DNA of 64,000 bases from Fibrobacter sp. (GTDB lineage Bacteria; Fibrobacterota; Fibrobacteria; Fibrobacterales; Fibrobacteraceae), in assembly GCA_017475045.1 (NCBI GenBank), contig JAFVGH010000085.1, positions 1 through 64,000 on the forward strand. Reading direction: 5' to 3'. The translations under genes were made by a program, and so were the position numbers. Below are positions 7,986-15,864 of this stretch, in pieces (position 1 is the first letter of the stretch; every line of letters starts with the position of its first letter). The notes beneath the pieces are model-generated. The model was given only the letters and a program-made list of their open reading frames with translations. It made no database searches and had not been told where the DNA came from.

Positions 7986-9893
7986 ATGAAAAACCTGTTT
8001 GTGGCAACAGCAATTCTTGGCTCCCTTTGCTTGAGCGCCTGCGGTGGAGATTCGGGCTCTTCCGCAGAAGACTTTTCCAGTTCTTCTGGCCCCACAGAGG
8101 CAGAATTTGCCGCACGCTGCAACGAATTGTTCAACATAGACGAGACCGACCCATGGTCCACTAGCCTCGACCGCAATGACTTTATAGCAGAACATGTCTG
8201 CGATCAACTTACCGAGTATATGAGCTACAAGTTGTCATTCTATGCAAGATGCACTTCTGCTGAATACGACAAGGCCCAAAATCGCTACAACATCAAAATC
8301 ATTACCGAACAGAAATACATGAACATCTGGGTCCATATTTCGGGTTGCACATACAAGTTGGGGACCGACGGGGATTTGGCGCCTATGGTCGCAGATGCAA
8401 ATGAGCGCAATCTTGACGATTGCCTTTGCAAAGTCGAAGACGGAAAAAGCCTTTACCGCAACATCGTTCCAAAGAATCAACAAGAATCTTCTAGTTCAAT
8501 CACCGAGGCCCAGTCTTCAGAATCTTCAGACGACAGCCCTGATTCACAGGATAGCCACTCCACGACCCCTAGCGGTATCATAAAAACCTGCGAGGAGTGC
8601 AACGCCTTCAAAGATTCCCGAGATGGTAACATCTACCGCGTCACGGAAATTGACGGCATGATCTGGATGTCCGAAGACCTTCGCTACTACGACCCTGAAT
8701 TGAAGCTTGCTTACTTTATCAAGTGCAACAAGAAAGACAACTGCAAGGAAACGGGTTACCTGTATTCCTTTGCAGCGGCCATGGACGACACGGACTGTAT
8801 GCTTTGGGAATCGTGCGGAGCCAAGATAAAATATCCCCACAGAGGCGTGTGCCCCAAGGGATTCCATGTACCTGAACATAGGGAATGGCAAAAACTTTAC
8901 GACTACATCAACGTCAACAGGAACAACGAAACCTATTTCAATAACGAAGTCTATATGAGGGCTGTCGAGGGTTGGGACTACCCAGGCTACGACACCTACG
9001 GATTCTCTGCCGTGCCCACAGGAGAATTCAACCACGACTACACCAGGATGGACGGGTATGCTCGCTACTGGACCTCTACAGAATACGATATCCAAAGCGC
9101 CTACGAATGGTACCTGGGCGATTTGAAAGGATTGAAGACCCAAACATACCAGAAAGATTACGGATACGCCATCCGCTGCGTTGCCGACGGCACGGTAAAA
9201 CTGACCGAGGTGAAGGAATGGAAACACTCCTCAGGTCCGGCCAATTCCTCTGAATCATCATCCTCTTCCCAAGAGCAATCCTCTTCTAGCAAGGTTTACA
9301 CCTTTGATCACGAAATCACAAAGGCAACCGACTGCGAGGACTGCAACGCTTTTACCGATACACGCGACGGTATGACCTACCGGGTCGCAAAAAATGCGGG
9401 ACTAATCTGGATGACCGACGACCTTCGATTCGGCGGGCCACTAGAACAGCATCAAGACGGAATCAAGTGCCCCGACAACGACAACTGCGTACAAAGAGGA
9501 CGCCTATATACTTTTGACGCGGCCAACCTGGCCTGCCCGGAAGGTTGGACGTTGCCCTCCAACGAGCAGATGGAAGAGCTGATGGCAAACAGCCAATGGC
9601 TCAACGGAATCTGCGGAAGTGCCGACGCCCTGATGGCCGAAACCGGAGAATGGGGAAAAACTTGCGGAAATACTTCTGGATTCAGCGCCATACCTACCGG
9701 AGAATGGGGATCTTCTTATAAGGGCGATGCATACGCCCGTTACTGGACATCAACAGATTTAGACAAAAGTAACGCCTATATGTGGTATCTCTCCACAAAT
9801 GGGGCAAAGAATCAGACCTACCTAAAGAACTACGGCTATGCCGTCCGCTGCGTAGCAACGGCAAACGTTCTTCTGGATGCCGTAAAAGAGTAG
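7986..9893 (+). CDS. Lipoprotein with two Fibrobacter paralogous domains
   Basis: A 635-residue lipoprotein (lipobox LSAC, Cys19) starting at an ATG after TTGGAGAAAC. A Ser-rich stretch follows the lipidated cysteine; residues ~30-160 form a unique cysteine-containing N-terminal region. Two copies of the Fibrobacter succinogenes major paralogous domain follow, at ~200-405 (CEECNAFKDSRDGNIYRV, IWMSEDLRY, CPKGFHVPE, RYWTSTEY, YGYAIRCV) and ~448-635 (CEDCNAFTDTRDGMTYRV, IWMTDDLRF, CPEGWTLPS, RYWTSTD, YGYAVRCV), separated by a Ser/Glu linker (SSESSSSSQEQSSSSK). The duplication is clear because motif order and spacing are the same. Surface display is likely; function unknown. Confidence 0.85.
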   Translation: MKNLFVATAILGSLCLSACGGDSGSSAEDFSSSSGPTEAEFAARCNELFNIDETDPWSTSLDRNDFIAEHVCDQLTEYMSYKLSFYARCTSAEYDKAQNRYNIKIITEQKYMNIWVHISGCTYKLGTDGDLAPMVADANERNLDDCLCKVEDGKSLYRNIVPKNQQESSSSITEAQSSESSDDSPDSQDSHSTTPSGIIKTCEECNAFKDSRDGNIYRVTEIDGMIWMSEDLRYYDPELKLAYFIKCNKKDNCKETGYLYSFAAAMDDTDCMLWESCGAKIKYPHRGVCPKGFHVPEHREWQKLYDYINVNRNNETYFNNEVYMRAVEGWDYPGYDTYGFSAVPTGEFNHDYTRMDGYARYWTSTEYDIQSAYEWYLGDLKGLKTQTYQKDYGYAIRCVADGTVKLTEVKEWKHSSGPANSSESSSSSQEQSSSSKVYTFDHEITKATDCEDCNAFTDTRDGMTYRVAKNAGLIWMTDDLRFGGPLEQHQDGIKCPDNDNCVQRGRLYTFDAANLACPEGWTLPSNEQMEELMANSQWLNGICGSADALMAETGEWGKTCGNTSGFSAIPTGEWGSSYKGDAYARYWTSTDLDKSNAYMWYLSTNGAKNQTYLKNYGYAVRCVATANVLLDAVKE

Positions 9894-9916
9894 AATCAGC
9901 GCAATTCGCACCAAAT

Positions 9917-10004
9917 GGCCCTGTCGGGCTAGACTGTACTTTTTCCCGAAAACTGCGGTTTTGCTGCGAAAATGGCAAATTGGCTCTGCTGGGCCAGACT
10001 ATAC
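9917..10004 (+). repeat. Dispersed repeat, copy C (with a second partial copy)
   Basis: CTGTCGGGCTAGACTGTACT followed by TTTTCCCGAAAACTGCGGTT and GCTGCGAA at 9921-9969 matches copy A (2331-2410, reverse strand). At 9982-10004 GGCTCTGCTGGGCCAGACTA repeats the opening block of copy B (7499-7518). The element therefore joins the end of the 7986-9893 lipoprotein gene region to a C-terminal remnant of another gene. Nothing else is seen in the 9894-10198 gap besides the remnant at 9995-10171. Confidence 0.65.
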
Positions 10005-10171
10005 GAATCCAAGGCGCAAAGGTCGGAAGTTTCTATGCCCTTGTCGATATGCAGGGCCGCGTGCTAAATAGCGGTACAGTGAGCAACAAGGACTTCACTA
10101 TCCCTGTGGGACTCGGTGGGCAGTACATGCTGAAAATCGGGGACCAGACCCAGGTTGTCAGGGTCTGGTAA
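9995..10171 (+). pseudogene. C-terminal sorting-tail fragment of a lost secreted protein
   Basis: An in-frame stretch reads QTIRIQGAKVGSFYALVDMQ, then GRVLNSGTVSNKDFTIPVG, and ends YMLKIGDQTQVVRVW. It matches the tail of the CotH protein (RRIQVNGAMKGKPYAVFDMQ, GVVVRSGRV, YMVRVGSLARKVVVE), the module Fibrobacter places at the C-terminus of secreted proteins. No signal peptide or catalytic domain precedes it; the upstream frame is only the dispersed repeat. It is the orphan end of a deleted or recombined secreted-protein gene. Confidence 0.65.
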
Positions 10172-10198
10172 AACAAGGGGATGTCAAACCCCGTGAAG

Positions 10199-12022
10199 TT
10201 ACTTCACGTTCACCCGCTGTAAGTTGTTTCCTTGCCGCACGATGTAGGCGCCGGGGTTCTTGAACCTGGCACGGAGTGCTGCTTCAAGGGCGTTGCGATT
10301 GGCACTGGACCCGCGCAGCTGCTCGGCCTGCAGACTCCCCAGGTAGCGGCCTTGCATGTCGAACACATGGGCAGAAGTCGACGGTTCGCCGGAGAACCCG
10401 ATATGCGGGAGGATAGATTCCGGGTCAGGCCCGGAATGACGTGGGTCTGCTGAAGATCCCGGGGTGGCCGCGCTAGATGCTGCTGCGCTGCTCAAGCCCG
10501 CAGCAGAACTGCTTGACGGTTCAACTGGACAGCTGGGCGCTGCGGCTGGGCTGCTTGAGGGCATGCCGTATTCATAGGCTCCGAGGTCGGGGGAGTCGCC
10601 TGCAAACGGGAATCCTAGATCTTCGCCTTTGTCTATGGCGCGGCTTCCTTTCTTGAGCTTTAGAAAGTCTACGTTGGGCAAGCTGCCGTCGGCGTTGCGG
10701 GGGCCAAGTATTCCTGCAATCGTCGAAAGGTCCTTGCCGGTGACGGTCGTGCTCGGGTCATCGAGACTTTCAAAATCGTCGACCGTCAAGTCAAGCTTCA
10801 GGTTCCAGGTGTTATTTTCACCGGCCGGACAATCCACATAGTGATTAATTCCCTGGGAGGGTATGTATTCCCAGCATTCCCCGATTTGCGAAAGCTTGTT
10901 TGGGAAGGCGATGTTGTTCTTGAGTACGTGGGCGTTGTCGCCCGTGAGCGGAGAGACTTCGGTCAAGCGGGTCTTGCCGTCTTCGGCATAAAGTGCCGAA
11001 GCCATGCTAAAAGAACGATCGCCATTGTTATAAGCGGTATTGTTGAGCCAAGTGCTACCTGCATTGGTGTAGTTCGCGTAAAAGCCCGATGCCTTGTTTT
11101 TCCATGCCACGCAATACTTGATGAGATGATGCCCTGTGCCAAAAGTGCTTTGCCCCATCTTGATGCCGTACCCGTTGCCGCTTGTCGGGTTGCCTAACCC
11201 GTAATTGCTGTAGCCGTTGCCCATGGCATAACAGTTTTCCACCACCACGGGGAATTCCTGGTTGATAAAGTCAAAGCCGTCGTCGCTGTTCCACCAGGCG
11301 CGACATCCGATAAACTTGGTGGTATCGCCTTCGCCGGGTTTCTGGTAATGGGCACCAAAACCGTCGGCGTTCTCACCGTCGCCCTGCCAACCATCGGGAT
11401 CGTAGTTGTCGTGGGCGTCGCAGTTCAAGAAGATGTGCCCGCCACCATCTGCGGCACCGTCGTTGGCGAAGAATCCCGGACCTGCGTTGTGGTGGCTGTC
11501 AATCTGCTCCAAGAAAATGTGCTTGCTCGCATAGAGAAAGATACCGGAGTTGGAATTGTGCTTCATGGGCGTGTTGCGGACCTCAAAACCCTTCAGGTGA
11601 AGATACTTTGCCGAAATCACGATGGGAGAAGTGTACATGGCACCCTTTGCCGTGCCGTCGCTGCTTTTTACCCCTTCTCCCACCGGGAGCTTGGCCCCAT
11701 CAAAAATCGGGCGTTCGCAGGGATAGGCCAGGTAATGGATGCGGTTGTCGTCGCTTTCGCCACTAGCGGTCAGCAATATGCCGGCCGTCATCTTGTACCG
11801 TTCGTAAAAGACAGTATCCTTCAGTTCGTACACGCCTCCACGAATCCATACGGTATCGCCTGCGGTTACCACCTTGTTCGCCTTGTTAAGGCTCGCAAAG
11901 GGCTTTTCCTTGGAACCCGGGTTGCTGTCTTTGCCGTCGGTGGCCACGTAATACACGGCACCGAATGCCTGGACTACGGTCAGGACGAGCCCCAGCGTTG
12001 TAAATATGAACTTTGCTCCCAT
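10199..12022 (-). CDS. Secreted PL9-like pectate lyase (right-handed beta-helix)
   Basis: A 607-residue protein starting at the ATG at 12022 (a GTG two codons earlier is less likely; GAGGTG lies just upstream). It has a signal peptide ending near VQAFGA. The catalytic domain begins YYVATDGKDSNPGS..PFASLNKA, the usual start of family 9 polysaccharide lyases, and contains ENADGFGAH and WWNSDDGFDF (calcium-binding Asp cluster) and GNGYGIKMGQ, where the Lys fits the catalytic base of Pel9A. The product would cleave pectate by beta-elimination outside the cell. A Ser/Ala/Pro linker follows (~490-545), containing nine residues encoded by a REP-like palindrome, then a sorting tail (HVFDMQGRYLGSL to YIVRQGNNLQRVNVK). 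The enzyme class is inferred from motifs; exact substrate is not certain. Confidence 0.8.
   Translation of the reverse strand: MGAKFIFTTLGLVLTVVQAFGAVYYVATDGKDSNPGSKEKPFASLNKANKVVTAGDTVWIRGGVYELKDTVFYERYKMTAGILLTASGESDDNRIHYLAYPCERPIFDGAKLPVGEGVKSSDGTAKGAMYTSPIVISAKYLHLKGFEVRNTPMKHNSNSGIFLYASKHIFLEQIDSHHNAGPGFFANDGAADGGGHIFLNCDAHDNYDPDGWQGDGENADGFGAHYQKPGEGDTTKFIGCRAWWNSDDGFDFINQEFPVVVENCYAMGNGYSNYGLGNPTSGNGYGIKMGQSTFGTGHHLIKYCVAWKNKASGFYANYTNAGSTWLNNTAYNNGDRSFSMASALYAEDGKTRLTEVSPLTGDNAHVLKNNIAFPNKLSQIGECWEYIPSQGINHYVDCPAGENNTWNLKLDLTVDDFESLDDPSTTVTGKDLSTIAGILGPRNADGSLPNVDFLKLKKGSRAIDKGEDLGFPFAGDSPDLGAYEYGMPSSSPAAAPSCPVEPSSSSAAGLSSAAASSAATPGSSADPRHSGPDPESILPHIGFSGEPSTSAHVFDMQGRYLGSLQAEQLRGSSANRNALEAALRARFKNPGAYIVRQGNNLQRVNVK
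10415..10440 (+). repeat. REP-type palindrome inside the pectate lyase linker
   Basis: ATTCCGGG (10417-10424) and CCCGGAAT (10430-10437) form a perfect inverted repeat in AGATTCCGGG-TCAGG-CCCGGAATGAC. On the coding strand it is read in frame as RHSGPDPES inside the Ser/Ala linker. A sequence of the same type (AGATTCCCGC-TCGGTG-GCGGGAATGAC) lies inside the aminotransferase gene at 62811-62838. Confidence 0.8.
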
Positions 12023-12172
12023 AATCACCTCAAGTGCATACTAACAACATAATATACTTTGTTTTCCTTGAAATTGATAAGAGTCTATACAAATGTTCAC
12101 TAAATCTGTCTCGGACCTGCGGGGCAGGATAAACTTTTTCAGGAGTATTTTGTAAGAAATCCATAATTTTTG

Positions 12173-12200
12173 TTGCCGGAGTGGTAGAAAGTGGTATATT
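12173..12200 (+). promoter_or_regulatory. Candidate promoter of the dcw operon
   Basis: TTGCCG (12173-12178), a 16-bp spacer and TATATT (12195-12200) lie 36 bp before the mraZ start. The -10 box overlaps the second GTGGTA repeat of the putative MraZ operator, which would allow autorepression. Confidence 0.5.
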
Positions 12201-12217
12201 TGTATTGTGTTGTGGTA
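12181..12217 (+). promoter_or_regulatory. Putative MraZ-box operator
   Basis: GTGGTA occurs at 12181-12186, 12191-12196 and 12212-12217, with start-to-start distances of 10 and 21 bp, that is on one face of the helix; ATGTGTCAAA at 12220 is a weaker fourth. MraZ of other bacteria binds short G/T-rich direct repeats just upstream of its own gene and represses the dcw operon, so these are the expected type and place. The match is by architecture, not by an identical consensus. Confidence 0.5.
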
Positions 12218-12236
12218 AAATGTGTCAAAAACTAGT

Positions 12237-12713
12237 ATGAACTTAACGTCTTTCATAGGTCAAGCCAAAACGGCTATCGATGGAAAGGGAAGGTCCTCCT
12301 TCCCCAGGGAATTCCGTCGTCAGCTTACGGCTTCCGAAGGGGATGAGCTGGTGGTCACCCGTGGCCCAGATCAGACTCTCCGGTTGTTTACCTTACCGGA
12401 ATACGAAAAGTTCATGGCGGACCTGGACTCGAGGTCCGACCGCCGTCAAGCCGACCTAGTTCGGAGAGGCCTCTGCCCCACGGTTGTGGAGCTGGATGGC
12501 CAGAACCGCATTTTACTTCCAAAGATTTTGTTGGAGTATGCTGGTCTTAAGGGTGAAGTCCTTTACGTACAAGCTAGCGGTAAAACTCTTGAACTATGGA
12601 ATCCTGAACGCTTTAACGCCAAGTATGGTCTGCAATCGGACGATGCTATTGCTGCATTCGATGCCGCGTTCTATGGAGAAGGTTTGACGGAGGGTGGCAA
12701 TGGCAAACATTGA
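12237..12713 (+). CDS. mraZ: Transcriptional regulator MraZ
   Basis: A 158-residue protein, first gene of the dcw operon. It has two AbrB/SpoVT-type swapped-hairpin repeats, each with the family's DxxxR signature: IDGKGRSSFPREFRRQL near the N-terminus and LDGQNRILLPKILLEYAGL in the second half. MraZ forms a ring-shaped oligomer that binds repeats in its own promoter and controls division-gene expression. The ATG at 12237 puts the family start (MNLTSFIGQAKTAIDGKGR) at the N-terminus; an in-frame GTG five codons earlier is possible. The gene is slightly long for MraZ (usually ~145) because of a C-terminal tail. It overlaps the rsmH start by 14 bp. Confidence 0.93.
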   Translation: MNLTSFIGQAKTAIDGKGRSSFPREFRRQLTASEGDELVVTRGPDQTLRLFTLPEYEKFMADLDSRSDRRQADLVRRGLCPTVVELDGQNRILLPKILLEYAGLKGEVLYVQASGKTLELWNPERFNAKYGLQSDDAIAAFDAAFYGEGLTEGGNGKH

Positions 12714-13653
12714 CCTTCCGTTCTATCATGATCCGGTAATGCTGGCGGAATGCCTGGAAGGCTTGAACATCAAGCCTAACGGCACCTATGGCGACTGCAC
12801 CCTGGGCGGTGGCGGACATTCTTACGCAATTGCAAACAAACTAAATGAAGACGGGACGCTCCACGCCTTTGACCGTGACGAAGAGGCTGTAGCCTTTGCT
12901 ACAAAGCGGCTTGCGGGTGTAAAGTGCAAGTTCGTTGTGCATCCTGTGCGGTTCGGTAAAATAGGGGCCGAGATAGAAGCGGGCACCTTGGACGGTGTTC
13001 TTTATGACCTTGGTATCAGCAGCCACCAGGTGGATGATTCCGCCAGGGGCTTTACCTTTGTGGGGAACAATCCGCTGGACTTGCGCATGGACCGCCGCGA
13101 AGGTGTTTCTGCCCAGGAATGGCTTTTCAAGGTGAATGCCGATGACCTGGCCCAGGCCCTCCGCAAGAATGCCGACATGGATCGTGCTTTCAAACTGGCT
13201 ACCCGCATGGTGGAAATGGCTGCTGCGGTTAAGGCTGAAGGTCGCGAGATTTTGCCGAACGATGTGAAGGCCGTTGTGGAATCGGTGTTCCCCGACAAGC
13301 GTCGCGAAGTGAACGGGCTTTTGGCTCGGGTGTTCCAGGCTATCCGTATGGAAGTGAACGGCGAGCTGAAGGAAATCGAGGATAGCCTGCGTTCTGCCGT
13401 AGACTGCCTGAAGGTGGGTGGTCGTCTGGTGGTGATGAGTTATCACTCGGTAGAGGACCGCTGCGTGAAGGAAACGGCCGCTGAGTTCGAGAAGGCCTGT
13501 ATTTGTCCAGAGAACTTGCCGGTGTGCATGTGCGGCGGAAATCACCAGCGTTTGAAGAAGGTGAACCGGAAGCCAATTCTGCCAAGTGACGAAGAGATTG
13601 CAAGGAATAGCAGGGCTCGCTCTGCGAAGTTGAGGATTTACGAGAGGGTATGA
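12700..13653 (+). CDS. rsmH: 16S rRNA (cytosine1402-N4)-methyltransferase RsmH
   Basis: A 317-residue protein of normal length. The start YHDPVMLAECLEGL and the SAM-binding GDCTLGGGGHSYAI are hallmarks of RsmH (MraW), which methylates N4 of C1402 in the 16S rRNA decoding centre. Also present are LYDLGISSHQVDD, GFTF..PLDLRMD and the C-terminal NSRARSAKLRIYE. The ATG at 12700 is preceded at five bases by GGAGGG, so it is preferred over the GTG at 12694. It overlaps mraZ and its stop overlaps the ftsL start (ATGA). Confidence 0.95.
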   Translation: MANIDLPFYHDPVMLAECLEGLNIKPNGTYGDCTLGGGGHSYAIANKLNEDGTLHAFDRDEEAVAFATKRLAGVKCKFVVHPVRFGKIGAEIEAGTLDGVLYDLGISSHQVDDSARGFTFVGNNPLDLRMDRREGVSAQEWLFKVNADDLAQALRKNADMDRAFKLATRMVEMAAAVKAEGREILPNDVKAVVESVFPDKRREVNGLLARVFQAIRMEVNGELKEIEDSLRSAVDCLKVGGRLVVMSYHSVEDRCVKETAAEFEKACICPENLPVCMCGGNHQRLKKVNRKPILPSDEEIARNSRARSAKLRIYERV

Positions 13654-13964
13654 GCGGTACTGAGAAATTCAAGGTGGCGGCAACCAATAGGTCGATTTTC
13701 ATAATCGTCTTTTGCGTTGTGCTCTTGGGAGCGTTGCTCCTGATGCTGCCGCTGTACCAGCAGAACCGCTTGAATAGCCTGTACGGACAGTCCCGTATGC
13801 TTGAAAGGCAGGTGACCTTCTTGCAGCGAGACGCCCTTTTGCTTGAGTTGAAAATTAACCAGCTGTCTTCGCTGGAGAATTTGTCTGACTTTGCCACCGC
13901 GGCAGAACTTGGCCTGAACGAGGTGCCGCAGAAGATTATGGTTCTGGGGGGTAAGCGTGAATAG
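13650..13964 (+). CDS. ftsL: Cell division protein FtsL (FtsL-like)
   Basis: A 104-residue bitopic protein with a short cytoplasmic N-terminus, one transmembrane helix at about residues 16-36 (IFIIVFCVVLLGALLLMLPL) and a periplasmic coiled coil with Leu heptads (RMLERQVTFLQRDALLLELK). Sequence identity to FtsL is always weak; the call rests on size, topology and position between rsmH and ftsI. FtsL forms the FtsQLB complex that activates FtsWI; no ftsB is present in the cluster. The start overlaps rsmH by 4 bp and the end overlaps ftsI by 8 bp. Confidence 0.8.
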   Translation: MSGTEKFKVAATNRSIFIIVFCVVLLGALLLMLPLYQQNRLNSLYGQSRMLERQVTFLQRDALLLELKINQLSSLENLSDFATAAELGLNEVPQKIMVLGGKRE

Positions 13965-15864
13965 ATTCCCTCTTGAACCTCTTGGATTCCTGAAATGGAT
14001 TGTGCTGTCCCTTGTGGTGGTGCTGACTTTGCAGACCTTCAATATCCAGGTGCTGAACCGCGAGGTGTACCAGAAGAAGACCATGAGCCTGGTGACGCGC
14101 TCCAAGAATATCTATGCCGAACGAGGCCAGATTATGGACCGTAACGGTGTGGTGCTGGCAGACAACTTCAGGGATACGGCCAACAAGGCCCTGGATTACA
14201 GCCGTGTGTTTTTGCAGGGCAAACTTGCCTCTCAGGTGATTGGAAAGCTTGATTTTAATGGTCACGGGGTCATGGGTGTGGAACGCGTCTTTGACGAACG
14301 TCTGAGCGGAAACGAAGGGTTCCGCGTGAGTGTGCAGGATGCCCACCGCAGAGAAGTGTATTCCCGTTCCGAGAATGTGGCAGAGGCCATTCCGGGCAAG
14401 AACCTGGTGCTGACTATCGACAAGAATATGCAGGAACTGGTGGAAAAGGGCCTGAAGGATGGCGTGACGAAATACAGCGCCACCAGTGCTTCTGCTGTGG
14501 TGGTAGATCCTTACACCGGCGAAATCCTGGCCATGGCCAGTTACCCAACCTTTGACCCCAATTCCAAGACCCAGGGAATCGGTCGTGTGGCAAAGAACGA
14601 GATTGTCTCCATGTCTTATGAGCCCGGTTCCACCTTCAAGGTGGTTACCGCTGCTGCCGCTCTAGAAAATAACGTGGTGGATCCGGAAAAGGTGTTTGCA
14701 AACGAGGGCAAGAGCTGGAGCTGGAACCCGAGATCGGCTCCCATCAGGGATTCCCACGTGTATGGCGACATGAACATGACCCAGGCCATGGTGCAGTCCT
14801 CCAACATCGTGTTTGCAAAGATTGCAAACGAGGTGGGGGCCGACAAGCTTTACCGTATGGCCCGTAACTTTGGGCTGGGCATGAAGACCTCGGAGAATTT
14901 CTACGGCGAGGAATCGGGTAAGCTTTACCAGCCTTATGAACTGACCCGTGATGACCGCACCCTGAAAACCATGGGTTATGGCCATGCCTTGCTGGTGACG
15001 CCCATGCAGATGGTGATGGTGTATTCCACCATAGCCAATGGCGGCAAGCTGATGGAACCCATGATTGTGAAGGAATGGCGGGATGCCAATGGCGAGGTGG
15101 TGGAAAAGAACGAGCCGGTAGAAGTTCGCCGGGTGATTTCGGAGGTGACCTCTGCAAAGATTCGCGGCATGCTCAGTCATGTGGTGAACGACAGCGACGG
15201 CACGGCGAAGCAGGTGAGGAGCAAAAAAATCCCTGACGTGATTATTGGTGGCAAGACGGGTACGGCCGAAAAGTTCAACCAGAAGACGGGCGAGTACGAC
15301 AGCAAGCTCCAGGTGGCCTCTTTCATTGGGATGGTGCCTGTGGAAAACGCCCGCTATGTTTGCCTGGTTCTTGTAGATGACCCCAACTCCGACAAGGCCT
15401 ACGGCCACGCCGGCGGTGTGACGGCAGGGCCTATTTTCCGCAATATCGTGGAAAGTATCTATTACCATCCGGAACTTTCTCCGTTGACTCACAAACTGGC
15501 GAGAGTCCAGGCCACAAACAACTGCGATGTGGACTTTATGGGAATGACTGCGGGAGCGGCTAAGAAGATGGCTGCAGACCGGAATTGCCCTGTGAGTTTC
15601 AATGGCGAGGGCAGCCGTGTGGTGTCGCAGCGTAGCGATGTGCTGGATTCATTCGGCGTTGTGCTGAACTTGGGCGAGACTTCGGCAAGCAAGATGCCTA
15701 ACCTGGTGGGGCTTTCTCTGAAAGAGGCTCTGGAGGTGATGGGGAGTATTCGCATGAATGTGGAGTTTGAAGGCAAGGGTAGGGTTGTTTCCCAGTTCCC
15801 CAAGGCCGAAACGGAACTTTCGAAAGGTGCCACCTGCAAGCTGACACTGAAGGAGAAGGGCTGA
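13957..15864 (+). CDS. ftsI: Division transpeptidase FtsI (PBP) with C-terminal PASTA domain
   Basis: A 635-residue class B penicillin-binding protein that cross-links septal peptidoglycan with FtsW. One N-terminal transmembrane helix (~12-30) is followed by the dimerisation domain (RGQIMDRNGVVLADN) and the transpeptidase: catalytic STFK at Ser225, SSN at Ser281, KTGT at Lys433. Residues ~579-635 (KMPNLVGLSLKEALEVM to the end) are a PASTA domain, as in SpoVD/PBP2x of Gram-positives and in several diderm phyla but not in E. coli FtsI. The gene starts at GTG inside the end of ftsL; its stop overlaps the murE ATG. Confidence 0.95.
   Translation: MNRFPLEPLGFLKWIVLSLVVVLTLQTFNIQVLNREVYQKKTMSLVTRSKNIYAERGQIMDRNGVVLADNFRDTANKALDYSRVFLQGKLASQVIGKLDFNGHGVMGVERVFDERLSGNEGFRVSVQDAHRREVYSRSENVAEAIPGKNLVLTIDKNMQELVEKGLKDGVTKYSATSASAVVVDPYTGEILAMASYPTFDPNSKTQGIGRVAKNEIVSMSYEPGSTFKVVTAAAALENNVVDPEKVFANEGKSWSWNPRSAPIRDSHVYGDMNMTQAMVQSSNIVFAKIANEVGADKLYRMARNFGLGMKTSENFYGEESGKLYQPYELTRDDRTLKTMGYGHALLVTPMQMVMVYSTIANGGKLMEPMIVKEWRDANGEVVEKNEPVEVRRVISEVTSAKIRGMLSHVVNDSDGTAKQVRSKKIPDVIIGGKTGTAEKFNQKTGEYDSKLQVASFIGMVPVENARYVCLVLVDDPNSDKAYGHAGGVTAGPIFRNIVESIYYHPELSPLTHKLARVQATNNCDVDFMGMTAGAAKKMAADRNCPVSFNGEGSRVVSQRSDVLDSFGVVLNLGETSASKMPNLVGLSLKEALEVMGSIRMNVEFEGKGRVVSQFPKAETELSKGATCKLTLKEKG

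Noticed and set aside
7691..8207. Two overlapping reverse-strand frames before the 7986 lipoprotein
   Set aside because: They overlap the well-supported sugar-transferase fragment and the lipoprotein signal peptide and show no domain.
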